From Bacteroidetes bacterium UBA7674 (GTDB lineage: Bacteria; Bacteroidota; Bacteroidia; Chitinophagales; Chitinophagaceae): a DNA stretch of 64,000 bases. The notes beneath the pieces are model-generated. The model was given only the letters and a program-made list of their open reading frames with translations. It was not told where the DNA came from and ran no database searches. Positions 1 to 7,263 of the stretch are shown piece by piece; the first letter of the stretch is position 1; every line of letters begins with the position of its first letter. The translations under genes were made by a program, and so were the position numbers. Where the stretch lies: positions 372,001 to 436,000 of the forward strand of contig DLHG01000013.1 of assembly GCA_002483105.1 (NCBI GenBank), given 5' to 3'.

Positions 1-132
1 ACGACAAAATTCCATGCTCATGACGAGCAAACGACTGCGGGAACAGGTGATACTGTACGCATCATGGAAACACGCCCCCTGAGCAAGACCAAGCGCTGGA
101 GGTTAGTAGAAATTATTGAAAAAGCTAAGTAA
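1..132 (+). CDS. rpsQ: 30S ribosomal protein S17, C-terminal part (truncated by window start)
   Basis: The reading frame open from base 1 ends with TAA at 130-132 and encodes 43 residues that read as the end of S17, including the KFHAHDE, GDTVRIMETRPLSK and TKRWRL stretches typical of the family. S17 is a primary 16S rRNA binding protein of the small subunit. The 5' half lies outside the window. It is followed 12 bases later by rplN, the standard S10/spc order, so the assignment is firm although partial. Confidence 0.93.
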   Translation, partial: TTKFHAHDEQTTAGTGDTVRIMETRPLSKTKRWRLVEIIEKAK

Positions 133-144
133 TCTTATTTAAAG

Positions 145-513
145 ATGATACAACAAGAATCCCGGCTCAATGTAGCCGACAACAGTGGTGCGAAGGAAGT
201 ACTTTGCATACGTGTGTTGGGTAATTCGGGACAGGTTTATGCCGGAATTGGTGACAGGATAGTGGTAACCGTAAAGGATGCTCTACCAGGTGGTGCTATG
301 AAAAAAGGTACCGTGTCTAAGGCTGTAATCGTTCGTACCAAGAACAAATTGCGTCGTAAAGATGGTTCTTACATCAATTTTGACGATAACGCAGTAGTTC
401 TGCTCAACAATTCTGATGAGCCTCGTGGTACCCGTATATTCGGACCGGTAGCCCGTGAACTGCGTGACAAAGGATACATGAAAATTGTTTCCCTAGCACC
501 GGAAGTATTGTAA
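145..513 (+). CDS. rplN: 50S ribosomal protein L14
   Basis: This encodes a 122-residue protein of the usual L14 length. The N-terminus (MIQQESRLNVADNSGAKEV) and the C-terminal block (GTRIFGPVARELR) are the conserved L14 signatures. L14 binds 23S rRNA at the subunit interface. The ATG at 145 lies 12 bases after rpsQ. A 64-base spacer with a promoter-like element separates it from rplX, which is longer than usual for this operon in other phyla. Confidence 0.98.
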   Translation: MIQQESRLNVADNSGAKEVLCIRVLGNSGQVYAGIGDRIVVTVKDALPGGAMKKGTVSKAVIVRTKNKLRRKDGSYINFDDNAVVLLNNSDEPRGTRIFGPVARELRDKGYMKIVSLAPEVL

Positions 514-522
514 AAAAAGTTG

Positions 523-530
523 TACCTTTG
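523..530 (+). promoter_or_regulatory. Candidate internal promoter -7 element (TACCTTTG) upstream of rplX
   Basis: TACCTTTG followed by CA is an exact match to the Bacteroidota -7 consensus TAnnTTTG and identical to the element in front of rpsL in this window. It sits 9 bases after the rplN stop and about 48 bases before the rplX start. I see no good TTTG element about 19 bases upstream, so the promoter is only half supported. Confidence 0.4.
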
Positions 531-577
531 CAGCCCGTTAGCAAAATGGGATAAAGGGAAGCGTTAAAATAATAATC

Positions 578-916
578 GTGAAACAGAGATTTCAACCGAA
601 GTTCAATATTAAGAAAGGCGACGAGGTCGTGGTAATTACCGGTAAGAATAAAGACCGTAATACCCCTCGTAAGGTATTAGCCGTTCAACCTCAGGAAAGC
701 CGTGTGCTTGTTGAAGGTGTGAACATCGTGTCTAAGCACCTGAAGCCAAATGCTCAGAATCCACAAGGAGCTATCGTTCGCGAAGAAGCTTCTATTCATA
801 TCTCTAACGTAATGTTATGGGATGCGAAAGCTAAAGCACCTTCTCGTGTTAAGCGTGAGCGTAAAGAAACAAGTTTTGTCCGCATCTTCAAAAAATCAGG
901 GGAGGTGATCAAATAA
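578..916 (+). CDS. rplX: 50S ribosomal protein L24
   Basis: A 112-residue L24 with the N-terminal KOW region (KFNIKKGDEVVVITGKNK at residues 8-25) and the NPQGAIVREEASIHISNVML block. L24 is an assembly initiator for the 50S subunit. The start is GTG at 578, which matches the usual beginning of the family (MKQRF.PKF.IKKGD). The stop overlaps the rplE start by one base (TAATG), so the two are probably translationally coupled. Confidence 0.97.
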   Translation: MKQRFQPKFNIKKGDEVVVITGKNKDRNTPRKVLAVQPQESRVLVEGVNIVSKHLKPNAQNPQGAIVREEASIHISNVMLWDAKAKAPSRVKRERKETSFVRIFKKSGEVIK

Positions 917-1500
917 TGGCTACTAATACAACATACACTCCTCGTCTTCAGAAGAAGTACCAGGAAGAAGTCATCCCTGCTTTAATGAAAAAGTTCGGAT
1001 ACTCTACAGTAATGCAGTGTCCTCGCCTGGTCAAGGTTTGCCTGAACCAAGGTGTAAAGGGTTCTACATCTGACAAGAAACTTATAGATGATGCAATAGG
1101 TGAAATGACTTTGGTTTCTGGCCAAAAGGCAGTCCCTACATTGTCTAAGAAAGATATCTCTAACTTCAAACTTCGTAAGGCTATGCCTATCGGTTGCCGC
1201 GTTACTCTTCGCAGCAATAACATGTTTGAATTTTTAGATCGCTTTATCTCTATTACCCTGCCACGTGTACGTGACTTCAAGGGTATCAACGAGAAGTCTT
1301 TCGACGGCCGTGGTAACTATACTATGGGTGTTACAGAGCAAATTATCTTCCCTGAGATTGACATCGATAAAGTTGGACGTATCAGTGGTATGGATATCAC
1401 TTTCGTAACTACTGCGAAGACAAATGAAGAGGCTTACGAACTTCTGAGAGAGTTAGGAATGCCTTTCAAGAACATGACTAAAACAGAAACAGATAACTAA
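916..1500 (+). CDS. rplE: 50S ribosomal protein L5
   Basis: A 194-residue L5, slightly longer than the roughly 180 residues of enterobacterial L5, as is common in Bacteroidota. It shows the conserved GCRVTLR, FLDRFISITLPRVRDF and GRGNYTMGVTEQIIFPEI blocks. L5 forms the 5S rRNA-binding complex of the 50S central protuberance. It overlaps rplX by one base and is followed by a 60-base spacer containing a strong hairpin. Confidence 0.98.
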   Translation: MATNTTYTPRLQKKYQEEVIPALMKKFGYSTVMQCPRLVKVCLNQGVKGSTSDKKLIDDAIGEMTLVSGQKAVPTLSKKDISNFKLRKAMPIGCRVTLRSNNMFEFLDRFISITLPRVRDFKGINEKSFDGRGNYTMGVTEQIIFPEIDIDKVGRISGMDITFVTTAKTNEEAYELLRELGMPFKNMTKTETDN

Positions 1501-1506
1501 AAATAC

Positions 1507-1539
1507 TTGAAGATCGGATAACAACTATCCGGTCTTCAA
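1507..1539 (+). promoter_or_regulatory. Intercistronic hairpin between rplE and rpsN
   Basis: The bases at 1507-1520 pair with 1526-1539 as a 14-bp stem (one T-G wobble) around a 5-base loop ACAAC. No U-tract of terminator length follows, so it looks more like an RNA processing or stability element, or a binding site, than a terminator. It lies in the 60-base gap between rplE and rpsN. The structure is seen directly; the function is not known. Confidence 0.55.
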
Positions 1540-1560
1540 CTTTATAATTTTAAACAAACT

Positions 1561-1830
1561 ATGGCAAAAGAATCAGTAAAAGCCCGCCAACGCAAACGCG
1601 AGAAAATGGTAGCACAGTACGCTGAAAGGCGCGCTGCTCTGAAAGCTGCAGGTGATTATGCTGGATTGGATAAACTTCCAAAAAATGCATCACCGGTACG
1701 TTTGAAGAACCGTTGCCAGCTTACAGGCCGTCCTCGTGGCTATATGCGCCACTTCGGAATGAGTCGTAACATATTCCGCGATATGGCGTTGAACGGTATG
1801 ATACCAGGAGTACGTAAAGCTAGCTGGTAA
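1561..1830 (+). CDS. rpsN: 30S ribosomal protein S14 (zinc-free type)
   Basis: An 89-residue S14 with the terminal signature RCQLTGRPRGYMRHFGMSR and the GMIPGVRKASW end. The region where zinc-type S14 carries CxxC pairs has only one cysteine, so this is the C-minus form. It is shorter than the 101 residues of E. coli S14 but normal for Bacteroidota. It binds the 3' domain of 16S rRNA in the 30S head. A 100-base spacer with small inverted repeats separates it from rpsH. Confidence 0.97.
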   Translation: MAKESVKARQRKREKMVAQYAERRAALKAAGDYAGLDKLPKNASPVRLKNRCQLTGRPRGYMRHFGMSRNIFRDMALNGMIPGVRKASW

Positions 1831-1930
1831 ACCCCATAACCTGTAACAGGGGAGTGGTAATCGTTTCAAGGTCAGAATCAATATTCTGAAACCCGTAACA
1901 AATTTATTTACAAACACATTAAAATTAAAG

Positions 1931-2329
1931 ATGGTAACAGATCCTATAGCAGATTTTTTGACGCGTATTCGTAATGCTCAGATGGCGCGTCACCGTATTG
2001 TTGAAATTCCTGCTTCTAATGTTAAGAAGCGTATGACAGAGATCCTTTACGATAAAGGTTACATCCTGAAATACAAGTTCGAAGAAGACAACAAGCAAGG
2101 CCTTATCAAAATAGCTTTGAAGTACAATGCAGAAACTAAAGAACCGGCTATCCGTACTTTAGAGCGCGTAAGCCGTCCGGGTCTGCGCCAGTATGCTAAG
2201 CCTAACGAGATCCGTCGTGTTAAAAACGGCCTGGGTATAGCTATCGTTTCTACATCTAAAGGTGTAATGACTGATAAAGAAGCTCGCATACAAAATGTAG
2301 GTGGTGAAGTAATGTGCTACATCAACTAG
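1931..2329 (+). CDS. rpsH: 30S ribosomal protein S8
   Basis: A 132-residue S8 beginning MVTDPIADFLTRIRNAQMA, the hallmark N-terminus, and ending with the STSKGVMTDKEARIQNVGGE block. S8 binds the central domain of 16S rRNA and in enterobacteria also represses the spc operon. I did not identify a mimic of the S8 site here. The gene lies between 100-103 base spacers on both sides, which is unusually loose for this operon. Confidence 0.98.
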   Translation: MVTDPIADFLTRIRNAQMARHRIVEIPASNVKKRMTEILYDKGYILKYKFEEDNKQGLIKIALKYNAETKEPAIRTLERVSRPGLRQYAKPNEIRRVKNGLGIAIVSTSKGVMTDKEARIQNVGGEVMCYIN

Positions 2330-2432
2330 TTAGTAAAAATTTTAAGACAGAGACAGGATACATTAAGCCGTTCTATACAGGCTGATCGGTCAGGTCTCAA
2401 AGATTATAAACACATAGTAAAATTAACTTACG

Positions 2433-2987
2433 ATGTCTCGTATAGGTAAACAATTAATACCAGTGCTTAACGGTGTTACCGTTAGCGTTTCTCCTTCCAA
2501 TGAAGTTTCTTTCAAAGGACCAAAAGGTGAATTGAAAGAACAAGTTGACCGTGATATTAAAGTAGAAGTTGTTGATGGCCAGATAGCTGTTACACGTCCT
2601 ACTGATCAGATCCGTCACCGTGCACTTCATGGTTTATATCGTTCTCTGCTGTCTAACATGATGGTAGGTGTAACAGAAGGTTTCAAGAAAGAACTGGAAC
2701 TGGTGGGTGTGGGTTATCGTGCTGCGGTTGCAGGCCAGCAAATAGATATGGCGCTGGGTTTCTCTCACAACATCATCATGGATCTGCCTAAAGAAGTAAA
2801 AGCTAACGCTATTGCTGAAAAAGGTCAGAACCCACGTATCATACTGGAATCTATCGACAAACAGTTGTTAGGCCAGGTTGCTGCTAAGATCCGTAGCCTG
2901 CGTAAACCAGAGCCGTACAAAGGTAAGGGTGTTCGTTATGCTGGTGAGATCGTTCGTCGTAAAGCCGGTAAAGCTGCAGGTAAATAA
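2433..2987 (+). CDS. rplF: 50S ribosomal protein L6
   Basis: A 184-residue L6 of normal length. It starts MSRIGK, has the duplicated L6 fold with VGVGYRAA in the middle, and ends with the conserved KPEPYKGKGVRYAGE signature. L6 sits near the factor-binding region of the 50S subunit. The spacer to rplR is 108 bases and holds a small G/C-rich inverted repeat around 3006-3021. Confidence 0.98.
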   Translation: MSRIGKQLIPVLNGVTVSVSPSNEVSFKGPKGELKEQVDRDIKVEVVDGQIAVTRPTDQIRHRALHGLYRSLLSNMMVGVTEGFKKELELVGVGYRAAVAGQQIDMALGFSHNIIMDLPKEVKANAIAEKGQNPRIILESIDKQLLGQVAAKIRSLRKPEPYKGKGVRYAGEIVRRKAGKAAGK

Positions 2988-3095
2988 TATTAGTGCTTTC
3001 CTAGCCTCGCTATTGCGGGGTATAGGGTTTTTAATAAACTTTTTAAAACTTCGGTAGCTCTTGTGTGAGCAAGAAGCCCGTAAAACTTAGATAAA

Positions 3096-3455
3096 ATGTC
3101 AACAGATCACAAAGTAATCCGCCGTCAGAAGCTACGCTGGCGTATCCGCGCCAAGGTGAGTGGTACTGCACAGAAGCCTCGTCTTTCTGTATTCCGCAGT
3201 AACAAAGACATCTATGCGCAATTGATAGATGATGCAACAGGAACTACTCTTGCTTCAGCTAGCTCTCGTCAGAAAGATGTAGTAGCGCAAGCTGGTAACA
3301 AGGTTGAGAAATCAACTATGGTAGGCCGTGCTATCGCTGAGAAAGCTAAAAGCTTAGGTTTGGAAGTAGCTGTATTTGATCGTGGTGGTTACCTGTATCA
3401 TGGCCGTGTGAAGGCTGTAGCAGATGGCGCTCGTGAAGGCGGACTGAAACTGTAA
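3096..3455 (+). CDS. rplR: 50S ribosomal protein L18
   Basis: A 119-residue L18 with RRQKLRWRIRAKVSGTA, RLSVFRSNKDIYAQLIDD and the terminal FDRGGYLYHGRVKAVADGAREGGL blocks (quoted in parts). L18 binds 5S rRNA together with L5. The ATG at 3096 gives the usual length. It is followed by a 64-base spacer with a short perfect hairpin before rpsE. Confidence 0.97.
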   Translation: MSTDHKVIRRQKLRWRIRAKVSGTAQKPRLSVFRSNKDIYAQLIDDATGTTLASASSRQKDVVAQAGNKVEKSTMVGRAIAEKAKSLGLEVAVFDRGGYLYHGRVKAVADGAREGGLKL

Positions 3456-3486
3456 GCTCAATTATTAAAAAACATTAATTAAGAAG

Positions 3487-3502
3487 TGTGGTTCAAACCA
3501 CA
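3487..3502 (+). promoter_or_regulatory. Short hairpin in the rplR-rpsE spacer
   Basis: TGTGGT at 3487-3492 pairs with ACCACA at 3497-3502 around a TCAA loop, 18 bases upstream of the rpsE start. There is no U-tract. It is one of several small inverted repeats in the long spacers of this operon; the function is unknown. Confidence 0.35.
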
Positions 3503-3519
3503 TCACAAATAAAGAAATT

Positions 3520-4038
3520 ATGTCGAAGGCACTATTTAATCGCGTAAAAGCAGGTGATCTGGAACTTACTGAAAAGGTAGTTTCTATCAACCGTGTTGTG
3601 AAAACAACAAAAGGTGGACGCGCATTCAGTTTCTCTGCATTGGTTGTTGTTGGTAACGGCGCCGGTGTAGTAGGACACGGTTTAGGTAAAGCTAAAGAAG
3701 TACAGGAAGCTATCACTAAAGGTATTGATGACGCTAAGAAAAACCTCATCAAGGTTCCTGTAATGAATGGTACTATACCTCACGAGCAATTGGCTAAAGA
3801 AGGTGCTGCTAAGGTGATGATCCGCCCGGCTGCACATGGTACCGGTGTAATAGCAGGAGGCAGCATGCGTGCTGTTCTGGAAGCTGTTGGTATCACCGAC
3901 GTTCTTTCTAAGTCTTTAGGTTCTGCAAATCCTCACAACGTGGTAAAAGCTACTTTCGTTGCTCTGGGTATGCTGCGTGAGCCGATAGCTGTAGCTAAGC
4001 AACGTAACATCAGCCTGAAGAAAGTATTCAACGGATAA
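3520..4038 (+). CDS. rpsE: 30S ribosomal protein S5
   Basis: A 172-residue S5 with the double-stranded RNA-binding N-terminal half (VVKTTKGGRAFSFSALVVVG, GVVGHGLGKAKEV) and the C-terminal half (RPAAHGTGVIAGGSMRAVLE). S5 contributes to decoding fidelity and the mRNA entry tunnel. The length is typical for the family and the start context is consistent. Confidence 0.98.
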   Translation: MSKALFNRVKAGDLELTEKVVSINRVVKTTKGGRAFSFSALVVVGNGAGVVGHGLGKAKEVQEAITKGIDDAKKNLIKVPVMNGTIPHEQLAKEGAAKVMIRPAAHGTGVIAGGSMRAVLEAVGITDVLSKSLGSANPHNVVKATFVALGMLREPIAVAKQRNISLKKVFNG

Positions 4039-4089
4039 TTTCCGCTGAGGTTTAAACATTGAATTTTAACTTTTGAATTATATAGCGTC

Positions 4090-4272
4090 ATGGCTAAGGT
4101 AAAAGTAACACAGTACAAAAGCGGTATCGATCGTCCTCTGCGTCAAAAGCGCACTTTGCAGGCTTTAGGTCTCCGTAAGATGCATTCTTCTGTTGAAGTA
4201 GAAGGCACTCCCCAGATAATGGGTATGATTAGAGCTGTCTCTCACCTGGTAAAGGTTGAAGAAGTAAAATAA
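4090..4272 (+). CDS. rpmD: 50S ribosomal protein L30
   Basis: A 60-residue protein with the L30 signature KRTLQALGLRKMHSSVEVE and the expected position between rpsE and rplO. This is the short bacterial form. L30 lies on the solvent side of the 50S subunit. Confidence 0.96.
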   Translation: MAKVKVTQYKSGIDRPLRQKRTLQALGLRKMHSSVEVEGTPQIMGMIRAVSHLVKVEEVK

Positions 4273-4333
4273 TTTTTATTAACTGATCTGCGAGCGGTTA
4301 TACATTCCGCGCAAGTTCAAAAATCGTATAGTT

Positions 4334-4780
4334 ATGCAATTGCACAATTTAAAGCCTGCAGAAGGCTCAACTAAGAAAGGAAAACGTATTGGCCGTGGTG
4401 AAGGTAGTGGACATGGTGGTACCGCAACAAAAGGTAACAAAGGTCAACAAGCCCGTACCGGTTATCAATCTAAGATAGGTCACGAAGGTGGTCAGATGCC
4501 GATACAACGCCGTATGCCTAAGCGTGGTTTCAAGAACAACAACCGTATCGAATACAAAGTATTCAACCTTGGCCAACTGGATTTCCTGATCGAGAAATAT
4601 GAAATCAAGGAATTTAGCCTGGAGAACCTGTACATCAATGGTTTAATCAGCCGTACAGATTCAGTTAAGATCCTGGGTAACGGTGAGCTGAAATCTAAAA
4701 TAGCGTTTAAAATCAATAAGATAAGCGCGAAAGCTAAAGAAGCAATTGAAGCGGCTGGAAGCACAATCGAATTAATCTAA
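4334..4780 (+). CDS. rplO: 50S ribosomal protein L15
   Basis: A 148-residue L15. The glycine- and lysine-rich N-terminus (KKGKRIGRGEGSGHGGTATKG, quoted in part) and the GGQMPIQRRMPKRGFKN block are diagnostic. The C-terminal half is the L18e/L15 fold. A hairpin with a short U-tract follows 16 bases after the stop and separates it from secY. Confidence 0.97.
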   Translation: MQLHNLKPAEGSTKKGKRIGRGEGSGHGGTATKGNKGQQARTGYQSKIGHEGGQMPIQRRMPKRGFKNNNRIEYKVFNLGQLDFLIEKYEIKEFSLENLYINGLISRTDSVKILGNGELKSKIAFKINKISAKAKEAIEAAGSTIELI

Positions 4781-4795
4781 CTCATCGATATCATT

Positions 4796-4827
4796 AAAAG
4801 ACGCACATTTGGAGAAGTGCGTCTTTT
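4796..4827 (+). terminator. Terminator or attenuator between rplO and secY
   Basis: An 11-bp perfect stem (4796-4806 with 4817-4827) with a 10-base loop ends in TTTT. It lies 16 bases after the rplO stop and 40 bases before the secY start. As secY belongs to the same operon in most bacteria, partial read-through, or a separate secY promoter, is likely. I found no clear promoter in the 40 bases after it. Confidence 0.65.
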
Positions 4828-4866
4828 ATCGTTTATTCGTATTTCATTCTGATTAACAACACAACA

Positions 4867-6234
4867 GTGAAGAAACTTTTTACGACGCTGAAGAATATCT
4901 GGAGTATCGAAGAACTCCGCAAGCGTATTCTGTTCACGCTAACACTCATCCTTATCTACCGTGTAGGCGTAATGATTACCTTACCTGGTATCGATCCGCT
5001 TATACTTAAAGATACATTGCAATCAGGTTCAGAAGGTCTTCTTGGCCTGTTCGATATGTTTGCCGGTGGTGCCTTCAGTAAAGCATCAATATTTGCTCTT
5101 GGTGTAATGCCGTATATCTCTGCATCTATCTTTATGCAGTTAGCCGGTATCGTTATACCTCAGATTTCTAAATTACAAAAAGAAGAAAGCGGTCGTAAGA
5201 AAATCACTCAGTGGACTCGTTACCTTACAGTAGCGGTTACTGCATTCCAGGCTAGTGCTTATGTGGCTTTCCTGCGTTCTCAAAGTGGTGCTGCTATTAT
5301 ACCTGACTTCAGTGTATTCATGTTCTGGTTCACAACTGTCGTTATTCTTACTGCCGGTACATTATTCGTAATGTGGATGGGTGAAAAGATCACTGACAAA
5401 GGTATCGGTAATGGTGTCTCTCTGTTGATCATGGTAGGTATCATGGCTCGTTTACCTCAGTCTTTATTACAAGAGTTTTCTGCAAAGAACCTTGGTGGCG
5501 GTGGTGGCCTGTTGATATTCCTGATAGAGATCGCATTCTTTATCGCTATCATCGTTGGTCTGATACTGCTTACACAAGGTGTTCGTAAGATACCGCTGAA
5601 CTACGCTCGTCGTATCATTGGTAATACAAGCGCAGCTGCTGCTTCAGGCGGTAGCCGTGAGTTCATCCCTTTGAAAGTGAACTCTGCTGGTGTTATGCCT
5701 ATTATCTTCGCTCAGGCTATTATGTTCATCCCTGCTACACTGGTAGGTTTCGCAACAGAGTCTGAAGGTGCGCAAGGTTTTGCACGTGCATTGTCCGATC
5801 ATACTTCACTGTGGTATAATGTGATCTATGCAGTACTGGTAATTGCGTTCACGTATTTCTACACTGCCTTGATATTCAATCCAACTGAAATGGCTGATAA
5901 CCTGAAGCGTAACAACAGCTTTATACCTGGCGTAAAACCAGGTGAGGATACAGCTAACTACATCGCAACTACAATGGATCGTATTACTTTACCGGGCGCT
6001 ATATTCTTAGCACTGGCGGGTATCCTTCCGGGTATTGCTGCATTACTTGGAGTTACAGGCGGTTTCGCTACGTTCTTCGGTGGTACTTCAATGCTGATAG
6101 GTGTGGGGGTTGTTCTGGATACACTGCAACAAATTGAAAGTCATTTATTGATGCGTCAGTATGATGGTTTGATGAAGACAGGCCGTATATCAGGCCGCTC
6201 TCCTGTAGGAGCATCTTCTTCTACTTCCATCTAA
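4867..6234 (+). CDS. secY: Preprotein translocase subunit SecY
   Basis: A 455-residue polytopic membrane protein with about ten hydrophobic segments, matching SecY in length and sequence (YRVGVMITLPGIDP near the N-terminus, LGVMPYISASIFMQL, GIGNGVSLLIM, PTEMADNLK, and the C-terminal LMRQYDGLMKTGRI). SecY is the pore of the Sec translocon in the inner membrane. The start is GTG at 4867. It is followed 17 bases later by map, so the two are probably cotranscribed. Confidence 0.97.
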   Translation: MKKLFTTLKNIWSIEELRKRILFTLTLILIYRVGVMITLPGIDPLILKDTLQSGSEGLLGLFDMFAGGAFSKASIFALGVMPYISASIFMQLAGIVIPQISKLQKEESGRKKITQWTRYLTVAVTAFQASAYVAFLRSQSGAAIIPDFSVFMFWFTTVVILTAGTLFVMWMGEKITDKGIGNGVSLLIMVGIMARLPQSLLQEFSAKNLGGGGGLLIFLIEIAFFIAIIVGLILLTQGVRKIPLNYARRIIGNTSAAAASGGSREFIPLKVNSAGVMPIIFAQAIMFIPATLVGFATESEGAQGFARALSDHTSLWYNVIYAVLVIAFTYFYTALIFNPTEMADNLKRNNSFIPGVKPGEDTANYIATTMDRITLPGAIFLALAGILPGIAALLGVTGGFATFFGGTSMLIGVGVVLDTLQQIESHLLMRQYDGLMKTGRISGRSPVGASSSTSI

Positions 6235-6251
6235 GAAGAGATAAAGTATCT

Positions 6252-7073
6252 ATGATACATATAAGAAGTAAAGACGAAATTGAATTAATAAGAAAAAGCG
6301 CCTTAATGGTAACTGCCACCCACGTTGAGGTGGCAGGCCTTTTAAAGCCCGGTATCACCACATTATCTCTTGATAAAATGGCGGAACAATTCATCCGCGA
6401 CAACGGTGGTGTACCTTCTTTCAAGAACTATAATGGTTTTCCATACTCACTATGTATCTCTGTGAACGACCAGGTGGTACATGGTTTCCCAAGTGACTAC
6501 GAGCTAAAGGACGGTGATATCGTTTCTGTGGACTGCGGTGTATATATGAACGGATTTCACGGCGATCATGCGTATACATTTGCCATAGGAGAGGTAGCCG
6601 CAGAAACCCTGCAGCTGATGCGCGTCACTAAGGATTCACTGATGCGTGGCGTAGCACAAGCTAAAGACGGCAACAGGGTAGGAGACATCTCTTATGCGAT
6701 AGAGCAATATACTTTCGGGCAGTTTGGCTACGGCGTCGTTAGAGAGCTGGTAGGGCACGGAGTAGGCAAGAAGCTACATGAAGACCCGCAGGTGCCGAAT
6801 TATGGCCGCAGAGGAGACGGAAAGCGCCTTAAAGAGGGTATGGTGCTGGCAATTGAGCCAATGATCAACCTTGGCAAGCGTAATATCTATACTCTGGACG
6901 ATGGATGGACTGTAGTAACAGAAGATGGCAAACCATCCGTACACTACGAACATACCACAGTAGTCCGCAGGAATGGGGGAGAAGCACTTTCTGACTTCGC
7001 ACCGATAGAAGCAGCAGAACAAAAGAACAAAGAGCTGAACAGCACTTATTATACTTCAGAAGCAACGGTCTAA
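6252..7073 (+). CDS. map: Methionine aminopeptidase, type I
   Basis: A 273-residue peptidase that removes the N-terminal methionine from nascent proteins. The five metal ligands are all visible: Asp94 and Asp105 (VSVDCG and GFHGDH), His169 (VGHGVGKKLHEDP), Glu202 (AIEPM) and Glu233. His77 of the substrate pocket is also present. It follows secY by 17 bases, the usual order in Bacteroidota, but infA and rpmJ do not follow. The TAA stop forms part of the loop of a terminator hairpin. Confidence 0.96.
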   Translation: MIHIRSKDEIELIRKSALMVTATHVEVAGLLKPGITTLSLDKMAEQFIRDNGGVPSFKNYNGFPYSLCISVNDQVVHGFPSDYELKDGDIVSVDCGVYMNGFHGDHAYTFAIGEVAAETLQLMRVTKDSLMRGVAQAKDGNRVGDISYAIEQYTFGQFGYGVVRELVGHGVGKKLHEDPQVPNYGRRGDGKRLKEGMVLAIEPMINLGKRNIYTLDDGWTVVTEDGKPSVHYEHTTVVRRNGGEALSDFAPIEAAEQKNKELNSTYYTSEATV

Positions 7074-7087
7074 CCGTTGCTTTTTTT
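7061..7087 (+). terminator. Rho-independent terminator overlapping the map stop codon
   Basis: AGCAACGG at 7061-7068 pairs with CCGTTGCT at 7074-7081, and the loop TCTAA contains the map stop codon. A run of seven T ends at 7087. This marks the end of the spc operon here. Because the stem overlaps the last codons, ribosomes finishing map may influence its folding. Confidence 0.85.
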
Positions 7088-7122
7088 GTTGTAAATATTT
7101 TATCTTGGTCCAAAATGGCATT

Positions 7123-7218
7123 ATGAATAATAAGACCCGTAGCACAATAATAGCACTAGTGGTGGGAGGTATAGTAGGAGCAATAGTGTATCAATTGATT
7201 TTATACATTTTCGATTAA
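7123..7218 (+). CDS. Small single-pass membrane peptide (31 aa), unknown
   Basis: An ATG at 7123 opens a 31-residue frame beginning MNNKTRSTIIALVVGG and continuing through a hydrophobic, glycine-rich helix to a short charged end with TAA at 7216-7218. It has two basic residues before a helix of about 20 residues, as in tiny inner-membrane proteins. It lies just after the map terminator, upstream of a convergent gene. I cannot name a family. It could be chance, but the membrane-peptide pattern and clean start favour a real gene. Confidence 0.45.
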   Translation: MNNKTRSTIIALVVGGIVGAIVYQLILYIFD

Positions 7219-7263
7219 TTGTCATTATACAGAAGACATCTGATCACTGTTAACTGTTAACTG

